From a virus: 23,766 nt of DNA. A model generated the notes under the pieces. That model saw nothing but the letters and a program-made list of their open reading frames with translations. It was not told the DNA's origin and did not search any database. Below, piece after piece: positions 1 through 6,931 of the stretch. Within the stretch, counting starts at the first letter, position 1. The number at the start of each line of letters is the position of its first letter. The position numbers and the translations under genes were made by a program. Location of the stretch: positions 1 through 23,766 of IMG/VR virus record IMGVR_UViG_3300017951_000136. One strand, written 5' to 3'.

Positions 1-815
1 GCACCTTGAGCCCCGTCGGCACCTTGAGCCCCATCAGCACCTTGAGCACCTTCTGGACCCGCATCACCTTGAGCACCTTCTGGACCCACAGCACCTTGAG
101 CGCCATCAGCACCTTGAGCACCTTGAGCACCTTCTGTACCCGCAGCACCTTGAGCACCTTCTGGACCCGCAGCGCCTTGAGCACCTTCTGGACCAACAGC
201 ACCTTGAGCACCTTCAGCACCTTGAGCACCTTCTGCAGCAGCGGCACCATCAGCACCCTGTGCACCTTGTGGACCAGTAGGACCAGCTGGACCTTGAATT
301 GAACCGCCGTCAACCCATTGAGTACCGTCCCAAATCCATAAAGAATCATTATCTTGATTTAAATAAGCATCACCTTGTTCGTTTCCAGTTGTTGGAAGTA
401 ATGATGAATTTGCAACAGAGCCCTGGAACGTAATACCAGTACCTGGTGTACCTGCAGCACCTTGAGCACCTTCTGGACCAGCAGCACCTTGAGCACCATC
501 AACACCTGCAGCACCTTCAGCACCATCAGCACCTGCAGCACCCGCAGCACCTTGAGCACCTTCTGGACCTGCAGCACCTTGAGCACCATCAACACCTGCA
601 GCACCATCAGCACCTTGAGCACCATCAGCACCCGCAGCACCTTGAGCACCGTCTACGCCATCAACACCTGCAGCACCTTGAGCACCTTCTGGACCAGCAG
701 CACCTTGAGCACCGTCTACTCCATCAACGCCGTCAATACCGTCTCTACCTGGTAAACCCGCATCACCTTGTGCACCTTGAGCCCCTTGGGCACCTTCAGC
801 ACCTGGTGTTGTAGG
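1..815. repeat. Collagen-coding tandem repeats
   Basis: On the plus strand, 18-24-base units such as gcaccttgagcaccttctgg recur many times from 1 to 300 and from 446 to 815, with about 145 non-repetitive bases between. Every unit is a multiple of nine or three bases, so the minus-strand frame Gly-Ala-Gln / Gly-Pro-Glu / Gly-Val-Asp is kept. Several overlapping open frames in this area are low-complexity shadows of this repeat. Confidence 0.9.
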
Positions 816-1727
816 CGCTGAACCAGCACCACCAAAAGCGTCTAATGTATAAGAAACCGTATCACCAACTGACCATACATATGGTGATTCAATTGGTGTG
901 TATGAATTATCTTCATATGTAACTACAATTTTAGTGTAGTCATTATCATTATCATCACCACCACCTGATTCCGCATTAATTCTAGAATAGCTTGAAATGC
1001 TATAAACGCTATAATGTTTTGGATTATTAGCGTCTACAAAAGTAATAGTACCTGAAACTCCATCTGCTATTCTGTTTTCTAAAAAGTTTTCTAGATAAAC
1101 ATTTCTGTGGTTGTTCTGGTCTAAATTATAAAATGTAATTTCAGTAACCGCGGTTGGGTCGCTTGAATTAAATGAAACAGACTTAATAGCCGGGATTGAA
1201 CCATCAACATGACTTACATTGTATTTAATGTAAGGTAAAATACCTGTAACGTCCGATGTCCCGCTTGAACCTGTACCTGAAGTACCTGTACCTGAAGTGC
1301 CCGTACCACCTGGAACCGATGAACCATTATTGTCACCAATTAATAACTGTGGTAGAACATAAGTCTTTGCACTTGGGTAATAATTTGAATATGTGATTGT
1401 TACTTGGGCGTAAACATTACCAGCTGCTAGATTTGCAGCTTGAGTTGCTGTAATATCGAAGCTAATAATACCTTGAGTTGATGAAGCAGGTGCACCTAGA
1501 TTTAATCTGTCAGTTTGACCTGGTACAACTGGATTAGCGTACTGGTATGTTTTTTGGCCTAGTGAATTGTAAAGCGTAACTACAATTGAATCAGCATCAG
1601 CTGCGTTTAGTTGATTATTTAAGTAATCTTTAAATAAACTAATTTCTACGGTGTTTGAAACACCTTGTTGTAGTGAAATTCCCGCAGGAATATACGCCAT
1701 AATATCGTCTTTAGAAACGTAAGGCAT
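1..1727 (-). CDS. Collagen-like virion protein (tail fibre/appendage), C-terminus beyond left edge
   Basis: Open frame of 575 codons from an ATG at 1727 to the window edge with no stop, so it is partial. Residues 1 to about 300 are non-repetitive and beta-rich looking, with a short Gly-Thr-Ser linker (GTGTSGTGTSG) near residue 140. From about residue 305 to 430 the protein is a Gly-X-Y collagen repeat (units such as GAQGAA, GPEGAQ, GVDGVD). An insertion of about 45 residues follows, with the motif LWIWDGTQWVDGG at plus positions about 300-440, and collagen repeats then resume to the edge. Collagen-like segments with such WDGT inserts are common in phage tail fibres and other surface proteins. 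The leader carries a RATATATAAA box 27 nt upstream of the start and no Shine-Dalgarno. A virion surface role is inferred; the exact structure is unknown. Confidence 0.85.
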   Translation of the reverse strand, partial: MPYVSKDDIMAYIPAGISLQQGVSNTVEISLFKDYLNNQLNAADADSIVVTLYNSLGQKTYQYANPVVPGQTDRLNLGAPASSTQGIISFDITATQAANLAAGNVYAQVTITYSNYYPSAKTYVLPQLLIGDNNGSSVPGGTGTSGTGTSGTGSSGTSDVTGILPYIKYNVSHVDGSIPAIKSVSFNSSDPTAVTEITFYNLDQNNHRNVYLENFLENRIADGVSGTITFVDANNPKHYSVYSISSYSRINAESGGGDDNDNDYTKIVVTYEDNSYTPIESPYVWSVGDTVSYTLDAFGGAGSAPTTPGAEGAQGAQGAQGDAGLPGRDGIDGVDGVDGAQGAAGPEGAQGAAGVDGVDGAQGAAGADGAQGADGAAGVDGAQGAAGPEGAQGAAGAAGADGAEGAAGVDGAQGAAGPEGAQGAAGTPGTGITFQGSVANSSLLPTTGNEQGDAYLNQDNDSLWIWDGTQWVDGGSIQGPAGPTGPQGAQGADGAAAAEGAQGAEGAQGAVGPEGAQGAAGPEGAQGAAGTEGAQGAQGADGAQGAVGPEGAQGDAGPEGAQGADGAQGADGAQG

Positions 1728-1754
1728 GATATTTATCTTATTATTTTCTGTTTG

Positions 1755-1764
1755 TTTATATATT
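1755..1764 (-). promoter_or_regulatory. Putative late promoter box (AATATATAAA)
   Basis: Minus-strand AATATATAAA lies 27 nt upstream of the collagen-like gene start. It belongs to the RATATATAAA family seen before virion genes in this window and resembles the T4 late promoter TATAAATA. The assignment rests on recurrence only. Confidence 0.5.
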
Positions 1765-1773
1765 CAACTTATA

Positions 1774-2475
1774 TTAGGCAAAATCCTTTACCAGCCTATT
1801 AAATAGTATAGACTTTGTTACAGGTAGTACCGCTTCTTTATGTGGGATTGCCGGATGTGCTACTGAAATCCTAGCAAACATTAAAGTTTCCTTATCATTT
1901 TGTATGCTATCGTAAAACTTTAATAATGCATCTTCAGTTTTTTCAATATCTTCAATGTATTGAAAATTAATGTTTCTCCATGAATTTATCATTTTTGTTG
2001 GCTTCTCAAAGTAATAAACCTTAAACGACTCTTCATACGGAATTGCAATATAACCCTCATTAAGTAAAGGTGGTTTAGTAGGAACCCATGTCAAGCTAAC
2101 TTGAGATTCTATATCTCTCCAAAGTTCCCTAGCGTCCATATATATGTCACCAAATTCAACAATAGCATCATCTACAATGCTATCCATTATTTCATTTATC
2201 TGCGATTGGTCAGTGTTTAACTGTTCGTAGATAATTTCAAAGTTAATAAAATCGATATCTTTTGCAACCTTAAGTTGTTCGTCTTTAACTTCGATTTCAT
2301 ATTTTACACGGTACAAGTGGTCAAGCTGTGCTTCAGCACACTCAATCACTGGCCATACATTATAAGAAGACAATTCTTTCCGTAGATTAGAAAGAATTGC
2401 CAACATTTTATATCTCTTAAGTTCATAGTCAACTTCGCCGTCAGTTAACCATGTAAATTTATCAACACTTGTCAT
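1774..2475 (-). CDS. Hypothetical protein, probably part of the virion module
   Basis: I do not recognise this family. The frame can start at TTG 2490, but I prefer ATG 2475 (MTSVDKF), which gives 233 residues. The N-terminus (YELKRYKMLAIL, about residues 17-28 of the 233) and the following 100 residues look helical and charged. The C-terminal half is more mixed, with aromatic residues (SFKVYYFEKPTK). No signal peptide or membrane segment is seen. It lies between a 188-residue unknown gene (34 nt upstream) and the collagen-like gene, so a structural or assembly role is plausible from context alone. Confidence 0.75.
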   Translation of the reverse strand: MTSVDKFTWLTDGEVDYELKRYKMLAILSNLRKELSSYNVWPVIECAEAQLDHLYRVKYEIEVKDEQLKVAKDIDFINFEIIYEQLNTDQSQINEIMDSIVDDAIVEFGDIYMDARELWRDIESQVSLTWVPTKPPLLNEGYIAIPYEESFKVYYFEKPTKMINSWRNINFQYIEDIEKTEDALLKFYDSIQNDKETLMFARISVAHPAIPHKEAVLPVTKSILFNRLVKDFA

Positions 2476-2509
2476 ATCGTTATATATCAATATGACTTTA
2501 TAATGAAGC

Positions 2510-3076
2510 TTAGTACACCTTCTTATTTTGCACTATTTTTTGCCAAGTTTGCTCGTACTTTTTATGTTTTGGTTTTAAAATATGTCTAGGCTGGTCAACT
2601 TGCATTCTTGGAATCATTAAAACTTCTTCACTGGTTTTAGGTTCGCGATTTTCAGCGATTGCTTTAATATAAAAATACAGCTCACGAGTTGTACCATCAA
2701 ACGTTTCCATTGTATCATGAACAAACTCTTTTTCGACCTTAAACTCTTTTGCTAATTGAAGAGCTAATTCATGCAAACGGTTCTGCTCCCACTCTAAATG
2801 GTGACTAAGCATTACATTTACTCGTTTGTTTTTTTTCTTGCGCTCTGTGATTTTCATATCATTAAGCGTATCCGGGTGGTATCCTTCTAGTGCGTCAATC
2901 TCTTCACACTTTAAACGATAAATCTCTTCCTCTAGATAAACTTCGTCTGATAGGGGTTCAAACTCGAATTCACCAAATTCAATACGCTGTAATAATTTTG
3001 AACCACCTTTATAAAATTGTTGAGGTGCTAATTTTCGGGTAGGCCAAAACCTACGCCACCATGTAAACTGACTCAT
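2510..3076 (-). CDS. Hypothetical protein
   Basis: 188 residues, unrecognised. It has a basic, Trp-rich N-terminus (MSQFTWWRRFWPTRK), an acidic stretch around residues 35-55 and a long charged helical region from about 70 to 150 that includes KKKNKR. There are no membrane segments. Its ATG overlaps the stop of the upstream 81-residue gene by one base (TAATG), so it is probably translated by re-initiation within the same operon. Function unknown; context suggests a virion-associated or accessory role. Confidence 0.75.
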   Translation of the reverse strand: MSQFTWWRRFWPTRKLAPQQFYKGGSKLLQRIEFGEFEFEPLSDEVYLEEEIYRLKCEEIDALEGYHPDTLNDMKITERKKKNKRVNVMLSHHLEWEQNRLHELALQLAKEFKVEKEFVHDTMETFDGTTRELYFYIKAIAENREPKTSEEVLMIPRMQVDQPRHILKPKHKKYEQTWQKIVQNKKVY

Positions 3077-3321
3077 TATGCTGTTTTATAATATTCTTGT
3101 TCTGAAATAAACCAAATGTCTTTAGCTTCTGGATAACGCTTGCGAATAACTTCACAACCTGATGTTGAACACCAACCTGAAATGGTTTTATCATGGTCGG
3201 CTATTGTTGATGCACAAGGGTCCATTAAATATTCCCACACGTTATCTACTTTAATGTAATAACGAAGCATTGGCTCACCTGTAAAAGTCTTCTTACAAAT
3301 ACTATCAATATTACGCTGCAT
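3076..3321 (-). CDS. Small hypothetical protein
   Basis: 81 residues, unrecognised. It has four Cys (one in MDPCAS, two in WCSTSGC, one early), which could bind metal, but there is no clear CxxC pair arrangement. The ATG at 3321 overlaps the upstream gene by 11 nt. An internal Met at residue 18 (position 3270, MLRYYIKV) is an alternative start. The stop overlaps the next ATG by one base. Confidence 0.65.
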   Translation of the reverse strand: MQRNIDSICKKTFTGEPMLRYYIKVDNVWEYLMDPCASTIADHDKTISGWCSTSGCEVIRKRYPEAKDIWFISEQEYYKTA

Positions 3322-3544
3322 ATTCGTTCATTAAATAGTTAGCGAAGATTTCTGAGTTAGCACCGTCTAACGAGTTATAAAAAGCTGTCATAGCACCTAA
3401 AGAACCGTAACGATCGTAACAATCGTTAAACTTACCATTTAAGTGGTTAGCCATGTGTGGACTGTCTTTCCAAATCTTTAAGCAAAAAAGAGGTGGATAA
3501 TTGAGTGCAAATTTTACAAATTGCTCTAAAATCTGTGTGTTCAT
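3311..3544 (-). CDS. Small hypothetical protein
   Basis: 77 residues, unrecognised. Mostly helical and soluble in composition, with aromatic clusters (YPPLFCLKIW, YDRYGSL). It lies 3 nt downstream of the 71-residue gene and overlaps the next gene by 11 nt, in the same tight operon of small proteins that starts near 4092. Confidence 0.65.
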   Translation of the reverse strand: MNTQILEQFVKFALNYPPLFCLKIWKDSPHMANHLNGKFNDCYDRYGSLGAMTAFYNSLDGANSEIFANYLMNEYAA

Positions 3545-3547
3545 ATC

Positions 3548-3763
3548 TTATCGTTCTAAAATTACAAAATCACCAAAGTATTTGTCAAATACCTGAATCA
3601 AATTCTCATAGTCAGATGCTCGCATTTCTTCACAAATATCATCACCATCTAAACCTAATTGCTTGGCTAGATTTTTAGCAGTTCCTAAAAGAAAGAATGC
3701 ATTACCTTGAGGTCCTGTCAAATCAATGACAATTTCTTGTTGTGGTTGTTTTGCTCGTATCAT
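3548..3763 (-). CDS. Small conserved phage protein (DLTGPQGNAF type)
   Basis: 71 residues. The segment IDLTGPQGNAFFLLGTAKNL followed by an acidic helix and YENLIQVFDKYFGDFV resembles a short protein I associate with large myoviruses; its function is not known to me. No catalytic motif is visible. It starts at ATG 3763, two nt after the stop of the upstream gene. Confidence that it is a real gene is good; no function is offered. Confidence 0.7.
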   Translation of the reverse strand: MIRAKQPQQEIVIDLTGPQGNAFFLLGTAKNLAKQLGLDGDDICEEMRASDYENLIQVFDKYFGDFVILER

Positions 3764-3765
3764 AA

Positions 3766-4092
3766 TTAATAAATTAAAGTTTCAGATTCTCCAACTAACT
3801 TGATAAACCAATCAATAGTATTTTGAATACCCTTGATGTTGCTGTAAATTTTATGACCTTCTTCAAAGCCAAATTCTTGAGCCTCTTCAATAAGACCTTC
3901 ATAATAAAAGCCATCATAAAGACCATACAGCATATTCATAAGAGGACCGTAAGGAGACTGCTTAGTTTCGTAAGCCTTAAGGTCGACCATTCTAATAGTT
4001 TCATGAAGCATGTCCATTATTTCAGGAGTGAAAGCTTCGTGACGATTGAATTTTTGATAGTTCATAGAGTTTGAATTGCGTGGCTTAACCAC
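3766..4092 (-). CDS. Hypothetical protein, first gene of a small-gene operon
   Basis: 108 residues if translation starts at GTG 4092. ATG at residue 10 (4065, MNYQKF) is a good alternative that gives 99 residues. It is acidic and helical, with a Tyr/Gly-rich centre (YGLYDGFYYEG). No membrane segment or known motif is seen. It follows a promoter-like TTTGCTATATTTACT sequence at 4101-4120 and heads the operon that runs through 1774. Function unknown. Confidence 0.65.
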   Translation of the reverse strand: MVKPRNSNSMNYQKFNRHEAFTPEIMDMLHETIRMVDLKAYETKQSPYGPLMNMLYGLYDGFYYEGLIEEAQEFGFEEGHKIYSNIKGIQNTIDWFIKLVGESETLIY

Positions 4093-4100
4093 TGATTACA

Positions 4101-4117
4101 TAGTAAATATAGCAAAT
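4101..4117 (-). promoter_or_regulatory. Putative early/middle promoter (TTTGCTATATTTACT)
   Basis: The minus strand reads TTTGCTATATTTACTA just upstream of the 4092/4065 start. TATATTTA differs from the Bacteroidota -7 consensus TAnnTTTG at one position. The same TTTGC(T)TATATT core occurs near 4346 and 21635. A T-run (TTTTTTAT) lies about 15 nt further upstream. Confidence 0.45.
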
Positions 4118-4148
4118 TCCGGCGACATAAAAAAGTTTTTATTCACTT

Positions 4149-4313
4149 TTATTTGTAAATTTCTAAATATAATTCTCGGTCATAGGTTGATGTTCTATAC
4201 TTGTGAATAAGCAACCCACCTACTTTAGTAACTTTCCATCCTCGTCCTTCCATAGTGTTTCTGAAAAAGTAACCTAAAAAGAAAGGAACCTTGTGGTATC
4301 TCCAATATTTCAT
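4149..4313 (-). CDS. Small hypothetical protein, 54 residues
   Basis: Short frame from ATG 4313 to TAA 4149, encoding 54 residues that begin MKYWRYHKVPFFLGYFF. It is basic and rich in aromatics, with GRGWKVTKVGG in the middle. It fills a stretch that would otherwise be an unexplained gap, and it lies immediately downstream of an intrinsic terminator and a TATATTAG promoter-like box (4337-4350), so it could be a one-gene unit. No family recognised. Confidence 0.55.
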   Translation of the reverse strand: MKYWRYHKVPFFLGYFFRNTMEGRGWKVTKVGGLLIHKYRTSTYDRELYLEIYK

Positions 4314-4336
4314 ATGCTTAGTGCTTTAATTACTAT

Positions 4337-4352
4337 ACTAATATAAGCAAAA
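4337..4352 (-). promoter_or_regulatory. Putative promoter TTTTGCTTATATTAGT overlapping terminator tail
   Basis: The minus strand reads TTTTGCTTATATTAGT. The T-run is shared with the U-tract of the upstream terminator. It matches the boxes upstream of 4092 and 21607 and lies 23 nt upstream of the 54-residue gene. Confidence 0.4.
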
Positions 4353-4377
4353 AACCCGAGATTAAAAAATCCCGGGT
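4349..4377 (-). terminator. Intrinsic terminator
   Basis: The minus-strand hairpin ACCCGGGAT-TTTTTA-ATCTCGGGT has a 9-bp stem with one G-U pair and is followed by a run of T. It ends the operon whose last gene is the 105-residue protein at 4400-4717. Confidence 0.85.
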
Positions 4378-4399
4378 CAATTATTTTCAAAATATTTTA

Positions 4400-4717
4400 C
4401 TATTCGTTAATCTGGTAAGCGTTTGATATGCTTTGTCTGATTATCAATTCAGCTTGAACATCTTCTGGCTTGATAGTGTCTCCGTCTTGTTGTGTCTTAT
4501 ACAACTCATGGTATTTGCCTTGGAGAACCAATTCATATCGTTTGCCGTTATTTGTAGTGGCAAATTTAATAATCATGGTAGATGGTGTTGGTAATTGAAT
4601 TGAACCAATATCTACAACTGTGTTTTCGTATTGCTTAACTTTTTTTTGAGCGCGTTCCAATCGACGCTTCCAAAACTTATAAAGTAATCCGTTACCTGAA
4701 ATTGTAAATGTTGCCAT
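4400..4717 (-). CDS. Hypothetical protein
   Basis: 105 residues, unrecognised. It has a short beta-like N-terminus ([10 protein letters not shown]), a basic helix (about residues 13-30, [16 protein letters not shown]), then alternating hydrophobic residues typical of beta strands ([18 protein letters not shown]). No membrane segment. It begins 3 nt after the upstream gene and is followed 23 nt later by a strong terminator, so it is the last gene of its operon. Confidence 0.7.
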   Translation of the reverse strand: MATFTISGNGLLYKFWKRRLERAQKKVKQYENTVVDIGSIQLPTPSTMIIKFATTNNGKRYELVLQGKYHELYKTQQDGDTIKPEDVQAELIIRQSISNAYQINE

Positions 4718-4720
4718 GTT

Positions 4721-5038
4721 TTATTTTTTAAGCTTGTTAATAAGACTTTGAGTTTCTTCGATTGATTGTTGTGTGTTTATAACTTTACTCGATTTTAAAC
4801 CCCATTGTAAAATAAACCAGTTCATTTCCATTTCGGCTTGCTTTTCCGTTAAATTAAGTTTTTTCTGAAGATATTCAGAACCCCAATTCATAAAATCAAC
4901 TTCTTGTTCGGGTGTAACCACATACTTGATGTACCAATTTTCAACACCTTTAACATCCTCGTATGTTTTATTAAACGGCTCCAGTTGTTTATTTACTAAA
5001 GTAACAAAAGCTTCTTTCTGTAATTTTGGGTCTCTCAT
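4721..5038 (-). CDS. Hypothetical protein
   Basis: 105 residues, soluble and helical, unrecognised. The central section (VTPEQEVDFMNWGSEYLQ, then KLNLTEKQAEMEMNWFILQW) is rich in Trp and Met and looks like a helical pair. It starts one base after the stop of the 69-residue gene. Context gives no clear role. Confidence 0.7.
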   Translation of the reverse strand: MRDPKLQKEAFVTLVNKQLEPFNKTYEDVKGVENWYIKYVVTPEQEVDFMNWGSEYLQKKLNLTEKQAEMEMNWFILQWGLKSSKVINTQQSIEETQSLINKLKK

Positions 5039-5039
5039 C

Positions 5040-5249
5040 TTAATTAATTAAAAGTTCTTCCATTAACAATACACCAAGGTCTTGCAAATATACAAACTCG
5101 TCAATATGTAATGAAACCATAACCATGTTTGATTGAGGTGTATTTTTGTACCATATTTTGATACCCTCTGTATCAGGTAGCTTTTCCGTTGCCATTAAAC
5201 CTGACAACAGAACCACTGCTGATTTATCTACGTAAATATAAACTTTCAT
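5040..5249 (-). CDS. Small hypothetical protein
   Basis: 69 residues, unrecognised. Compact and beta-rich (KVYIYVDKSAVVLLSG, MVMVSLHID), ending in an acidic Leu-rich tail. Its ATG overlaps the TAA of the upstream 53-residue Cys protein by one base (TAATG), which supports both starts. Confidence 0.65.
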   Translation of the reverse strand: MKVYIYVDKSAVVLLSGLMATEKLPDTEGIKIWYKNTPQSNMVMVSLHIDEFVYLQDLGVLLMEELLIN

Positions 5250-5410
5250 TATGTATATATTTTAGTGTAACATTCACCACATAATTGACCAGCACCTTCA
5301 ACGTAATACATTCTATTGTATACTGGTTCTGTCGTTAAAACTTCTGTCATTTTGTTACAAGATACACATTCCTCGTGTACTACTTGTTCATTGATGTTAT
5401 TCATATTCAT
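5249..5410 (-). CDS. Small CxxC-CxxC protein, 53 residues (zinc-binding candidate)
   Basis: Short frame from ATG 5410 to TAA 5249. It encodes 53 residues with two CxxC pairs, ECVSCNK at residues 14-20 (Cys15, Cys18) and LCGECYT at 43-49 (Cys44, Cys47), spaced as in a small treble-clef or ribbon zinc finger. It lies between tRNA-Glu and the 69-residue gene, with a one-base stop/start overlap to the latter. Metal binding is inferred from the Cys spacing; the role is unknown. Confidence 0.7.
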   Translation of the reverse strand: MNMNNINEQVVHEECVSCNKMTEVLTTEPVYNRMYYVEGAGQLCGECYTKIYT

Positions 5411-5422
5411 TGTTTTTTATCG

Positions 5423-5495
5423 TGACCCCTACGGGAATCGAACCCGTGTTTCCGCCGTGAAAGGGCGGCGTCCTGGACCGCTAGACGAAGGGGCC
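5423..5495 (-). tRNA. tRNA-Glu(UUC)
   Basis: Folds as a full cloverleaf with anticodon loop CTTTCAC between CCGCC and GGCGG, and a T-arm with GGGTTCGATTCCC. CCA is not encoded. It stands apart from the main tRNA cluster, between the Cys-rich 85-residue gene and the 53-residue CxxC gene. Confidence 0.95.
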
Positions 5496-5503
5496 TAACT
5501 TAT

Positions 5504-5513
5504 TTTATATATT
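5504..5513 (-). promoter_or_regulatory. Putative late-type box before tRNA-Glu (AATATATAAA)
   Basis: Minus-strand AATATATAAA ends 8 nt before the 5' end of tRNA-Glu and abuts the stop codon of the upstream gene. Same family as the boxes before virion genes. Confidence 0.4.
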
Positions 5514-5771
5514 CTACCATTTACCTAAAGGACATTTAGCATGTTTTACCATTGACTTTGCTGCAATATTACAACCACAACCTCTTTTTATGCGCCCATC
5601 AACATGTTTACCAACTTTAGATGGATTACATATGCTGCCTAATCTTATATCGCAAGAATCACAAATGCTTAATCGTTCCTCAGATAATTTTTTAGTATCG
5701 TTGTCAAGATTATCAAAATGAGATTTGATAAGACTTCCCCAACCTGTTAAAATATCTTTAATTACGCTCAC
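5514..5771 (-). CDS. Cys-rich zinc-binding-like phage protein
   Basis: 85 residues with Cys at 37, 40, 48, 65, 67 and 80 (SICDSC, GSICNP, GCGC, AKCPLGKW). The pattern CxxC...C...CGC...CPLGKW is a recurrent small phage protein type that probably binds zinc; no function is known to me. The first 30 residues are a helical, non-Cys lead. It overlaps the end of the upstream membrane/coiled-coil gene by 14 nt, so the two are probably coupled. Confidence 0.75.
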   Translation of the reverse strand: MSVIKDILTGWGSLIKSHFDNLDNDTKKLSEERLSICDSCDIRLGSICNPSKVGKHVDGRIKRGCGCNIAAKSMVKHAKCPLGKW

Positions 5772-6129
5772 TGTCTTCGATTCTGTCTATTCGTCTTGAA
5801 TTTTCTTCTGCCATAGCTCTTGTTTTATCTACAAAAGCTGTAATATTATTTAATGAAGTAGATGTGTTTTGCATTTCATTAGAAATCTTTTTGACATCGT
5901 TACGTAAATTAATAATATCCATTTCTAGATTTGTAATACGGCCTGCAAGTATTTCTACATTCTTAATATGTGCTTTAGCGCTATACTCTAGTGTATTAAT
6001 TCTTTGTTCTAAATCATCATATACATCTAAATTTTCAGAATCATAAATAATTGAATCTGCCTCAAAGCGTGAAAGCTTATATAGGCCAAATACAGAAATT
6101 AGTAGGGCAATAATAGAAATAGTAAGCAT
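5758..6129 (-). CDS. Membrane-anchored coiled-coil protein
   Basis: 123 residues. Residues 2-18 (LTISIIALLISVFGLYK) form one N-terminal membrane segment with no clear cleavage site. Residues 35-120 are strongly heptad-like (LEQRINTLEYSAK, ITNLEMDIINLRNDV), predicting a long coiled coil. This architecture is seen in spanin-like, anchor-like or superinfection-type phage proteins, but nothing decides between them. It is the first protein gene after the tRNA-cluster terminator and overlaps the Cys-rich gene by 14 nt. Confidence 0.7.
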   Translation of the reverse strand: MLTISIIALLISVFGLYKLSRFEADSIIYDSENLDVYDDLEQRINTLEYSAKAHIKNVEILAGRITNLEMDIINLRNDVKKISNEMQNTSTSLNNITAFVDKTRAMAEENSRRIDRIEDSERN

Positions 6130-6183
6130 AATAGTATATTTATGTATTATATGTATGGTAATATAAAATGTTTCAAAATGAGA

Positions 6184-6213
6184 AAGCCCACCTAAAATTA
6201 ATTAGATGGGCTT
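6184..6213 (-). terminator. Hairpin terminator after the tRNA cluster
   Basis: The inverted repeat AAGCCCATCTAA / TTAGGTGGGCTT makes a 12-bp stem (one G-U pair) with a 6-nt loop. The minus-strand tail TCTCATTTTGAAACATTTT is only moderately T-rich, so the hairpin could also protect the 3' end or serve in processing. Confidence 0.65.
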
Positions 6214-6232
6214 GCTTGACTGGCAGTCATTG

Positions 6233-6305
6233 AGCGAAAGACGGGATTCGAACCCGCGACCCCAACCTTGGCAAGGTTGTGCTCTACCAACTGAGCTACT
6301 TTCGC
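6233..6305 (-). tRNA. tRNA-Gly(GCC)
   Basis: Complete cloverleaf. Anticodon loop TTGCCAA between CAACC and GGTTG; acceptor GCGAAAG/CTTTCGC. CCA not encoded. Last tRNA of the cluster before the terminator hairpin. Confidence 0.95.
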
Positions 6306-6317
6306 GTTGGTAATTTG

Positions 6318-6391
6318 TGGAGAATATCGGAGTCGAACCGATGACCCCTTGCGTGCAAGGCAAGTGCTCTAGCCAGCTGAGCTAATTCCCC
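6318..6391 (-). tRNA. tRNA-Ala(UGC)
   Basis: Complete cloverleaf. Anticodon loop CTTGCAC between CTTGC and GCAAG; acceptor GGGGAAT/ATTCTCC with one G-U pair. CCA not encoded. Confidence 0.95.
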
Positions 6392-6490
6392 ATTGGTTAT
6401 TTTTTGAAGGATAACCGTAACCTTCCGATTGTCATTGACTCCACTTTATTTTTAAAGAGATAAAGAACTCTGAGCACCTGACTGCGGTTG

Positions 6491-6563
6491 AGCCTCTTGA
6501 CAGACTTGAACTGACGACCTGCTGATTACAAATCAGCTGCTCTACCAACTGAGCTAAAGAGGC
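6491..6563 (-). tRNA. tRNA-Thr(UGU)
   Basis: Complete cloverleaf. Anticodon loop TTTGTAA between GCTGA and TCAGC; acceptor GCCTCTT/AAGAGGC. CCA not encoded. Confidence 0.95.
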
Positions 6564-6575
6564 TTATTGTTTAAG

Positions 6576-6649
6576 CGATTCGGACGGGACTCGAACCCGC
6601 GACCACCTGCGTGACAGGCAGGTATTCTAACCAACTGAACTACCGAATC
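6576..6649 (-). tRNA. tRNA-Asp(GUC)
   Basis: Complete cloverleaf. Anticodon loop CTGTCAC between CCTGC and GCAGG; acceptor GATTCGG/CCGAATC, discriminator G. It lies 5 nt downstream of tRNA-Ser, so the two are surely co-transcribed. Confidence 0.95.
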
Positions 6650-6654
6650 AATGG

Positions 6655-6739
6655 CGGAGAGGGAGGGATTCGAACCCCCGGTACCTTGCGGTACGCTGGT
6701 TTTCAAGACCAGTGCATTCGACCACTCTGCCACCTCTCC
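6655..6739 (-). tRNA. tRNA-Ser(UGA)
   Basis: Class II tRNA with a long variable arm (TACC-GCAA-GGTA). Anticodon loop CTTGAAA between CTGGT and ACCAG; acceptor GGAGAGG/CCTCTCC, discriminator G. The next three bases (6654-6652) read CCA, making it the only tRNA here with an encoded CCA end. Confidence 0.95.
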
Positions 6740-6850
6740 TAATTTGACTGCCAATATGTCAAAGAACTTCTATTATATTAATAGATTCTCACGTTGTTTC
6801 ATTTCTGAACCAACTTTTTTAACTCTTTTTTAGAGTACACGTCTGGGTTG

Positions 6851-6924
6851 CTCCTCCTCTTGGGCTCGAACCAAGGACCCTCTGATTAACAGTCAGATGC
6901 TCTAACCAACTGAGCTAAGGAGGA
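6851..6924 (-). tRNA. tRNA-Asn(GUU)
   Basis: Complete cloverleaf. Anticodon loop CTGTTAA between TCTGA and TCAGA; acceptor TCCTCCT/AGGAGGA, discriminator G. CCA not encoded. Confidence 0.95.
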
Positions 6925-6931
6925 ATACTTG

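Noticed and set aside
6-814. Several overlapping open frames of 96-122 codons on both strands
   Set aside because: They are monotonous Ser-Thr, Leu-Val or His-Gln repeats arising from the collagen-coding tandem repeat; only the minus-strand Gly-X-Y frame is continuous with a normal N-terminal domain.
1-815. CRISPR-like array
   Set aside because: The repeats have no unique spacers and all preserve a Gly-X-Y reading frame, so they are coding repeats.
2479-2488. GATATATAAC as a late box for the 238-codon frame
   Set aside because: It lies between the TTG and ATG start candidates, too close to the ATG to leave a leader; treated as chance in AT-rich DNA.
5316-5498. Plus-strand frame of 60 codons
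   Set aside because: It runs antisense through the CxxC gene and tRNA-Glu; its end is the complement of the tRNA.
6554-6833. Frames of 60-66 codons on both strands in the tRNA cluster
   Set aside because: They cover tRNA-Thr, Asp and Ser; their sequences (such as GGSNPSLSA) are typical translated tRNA artefacts.
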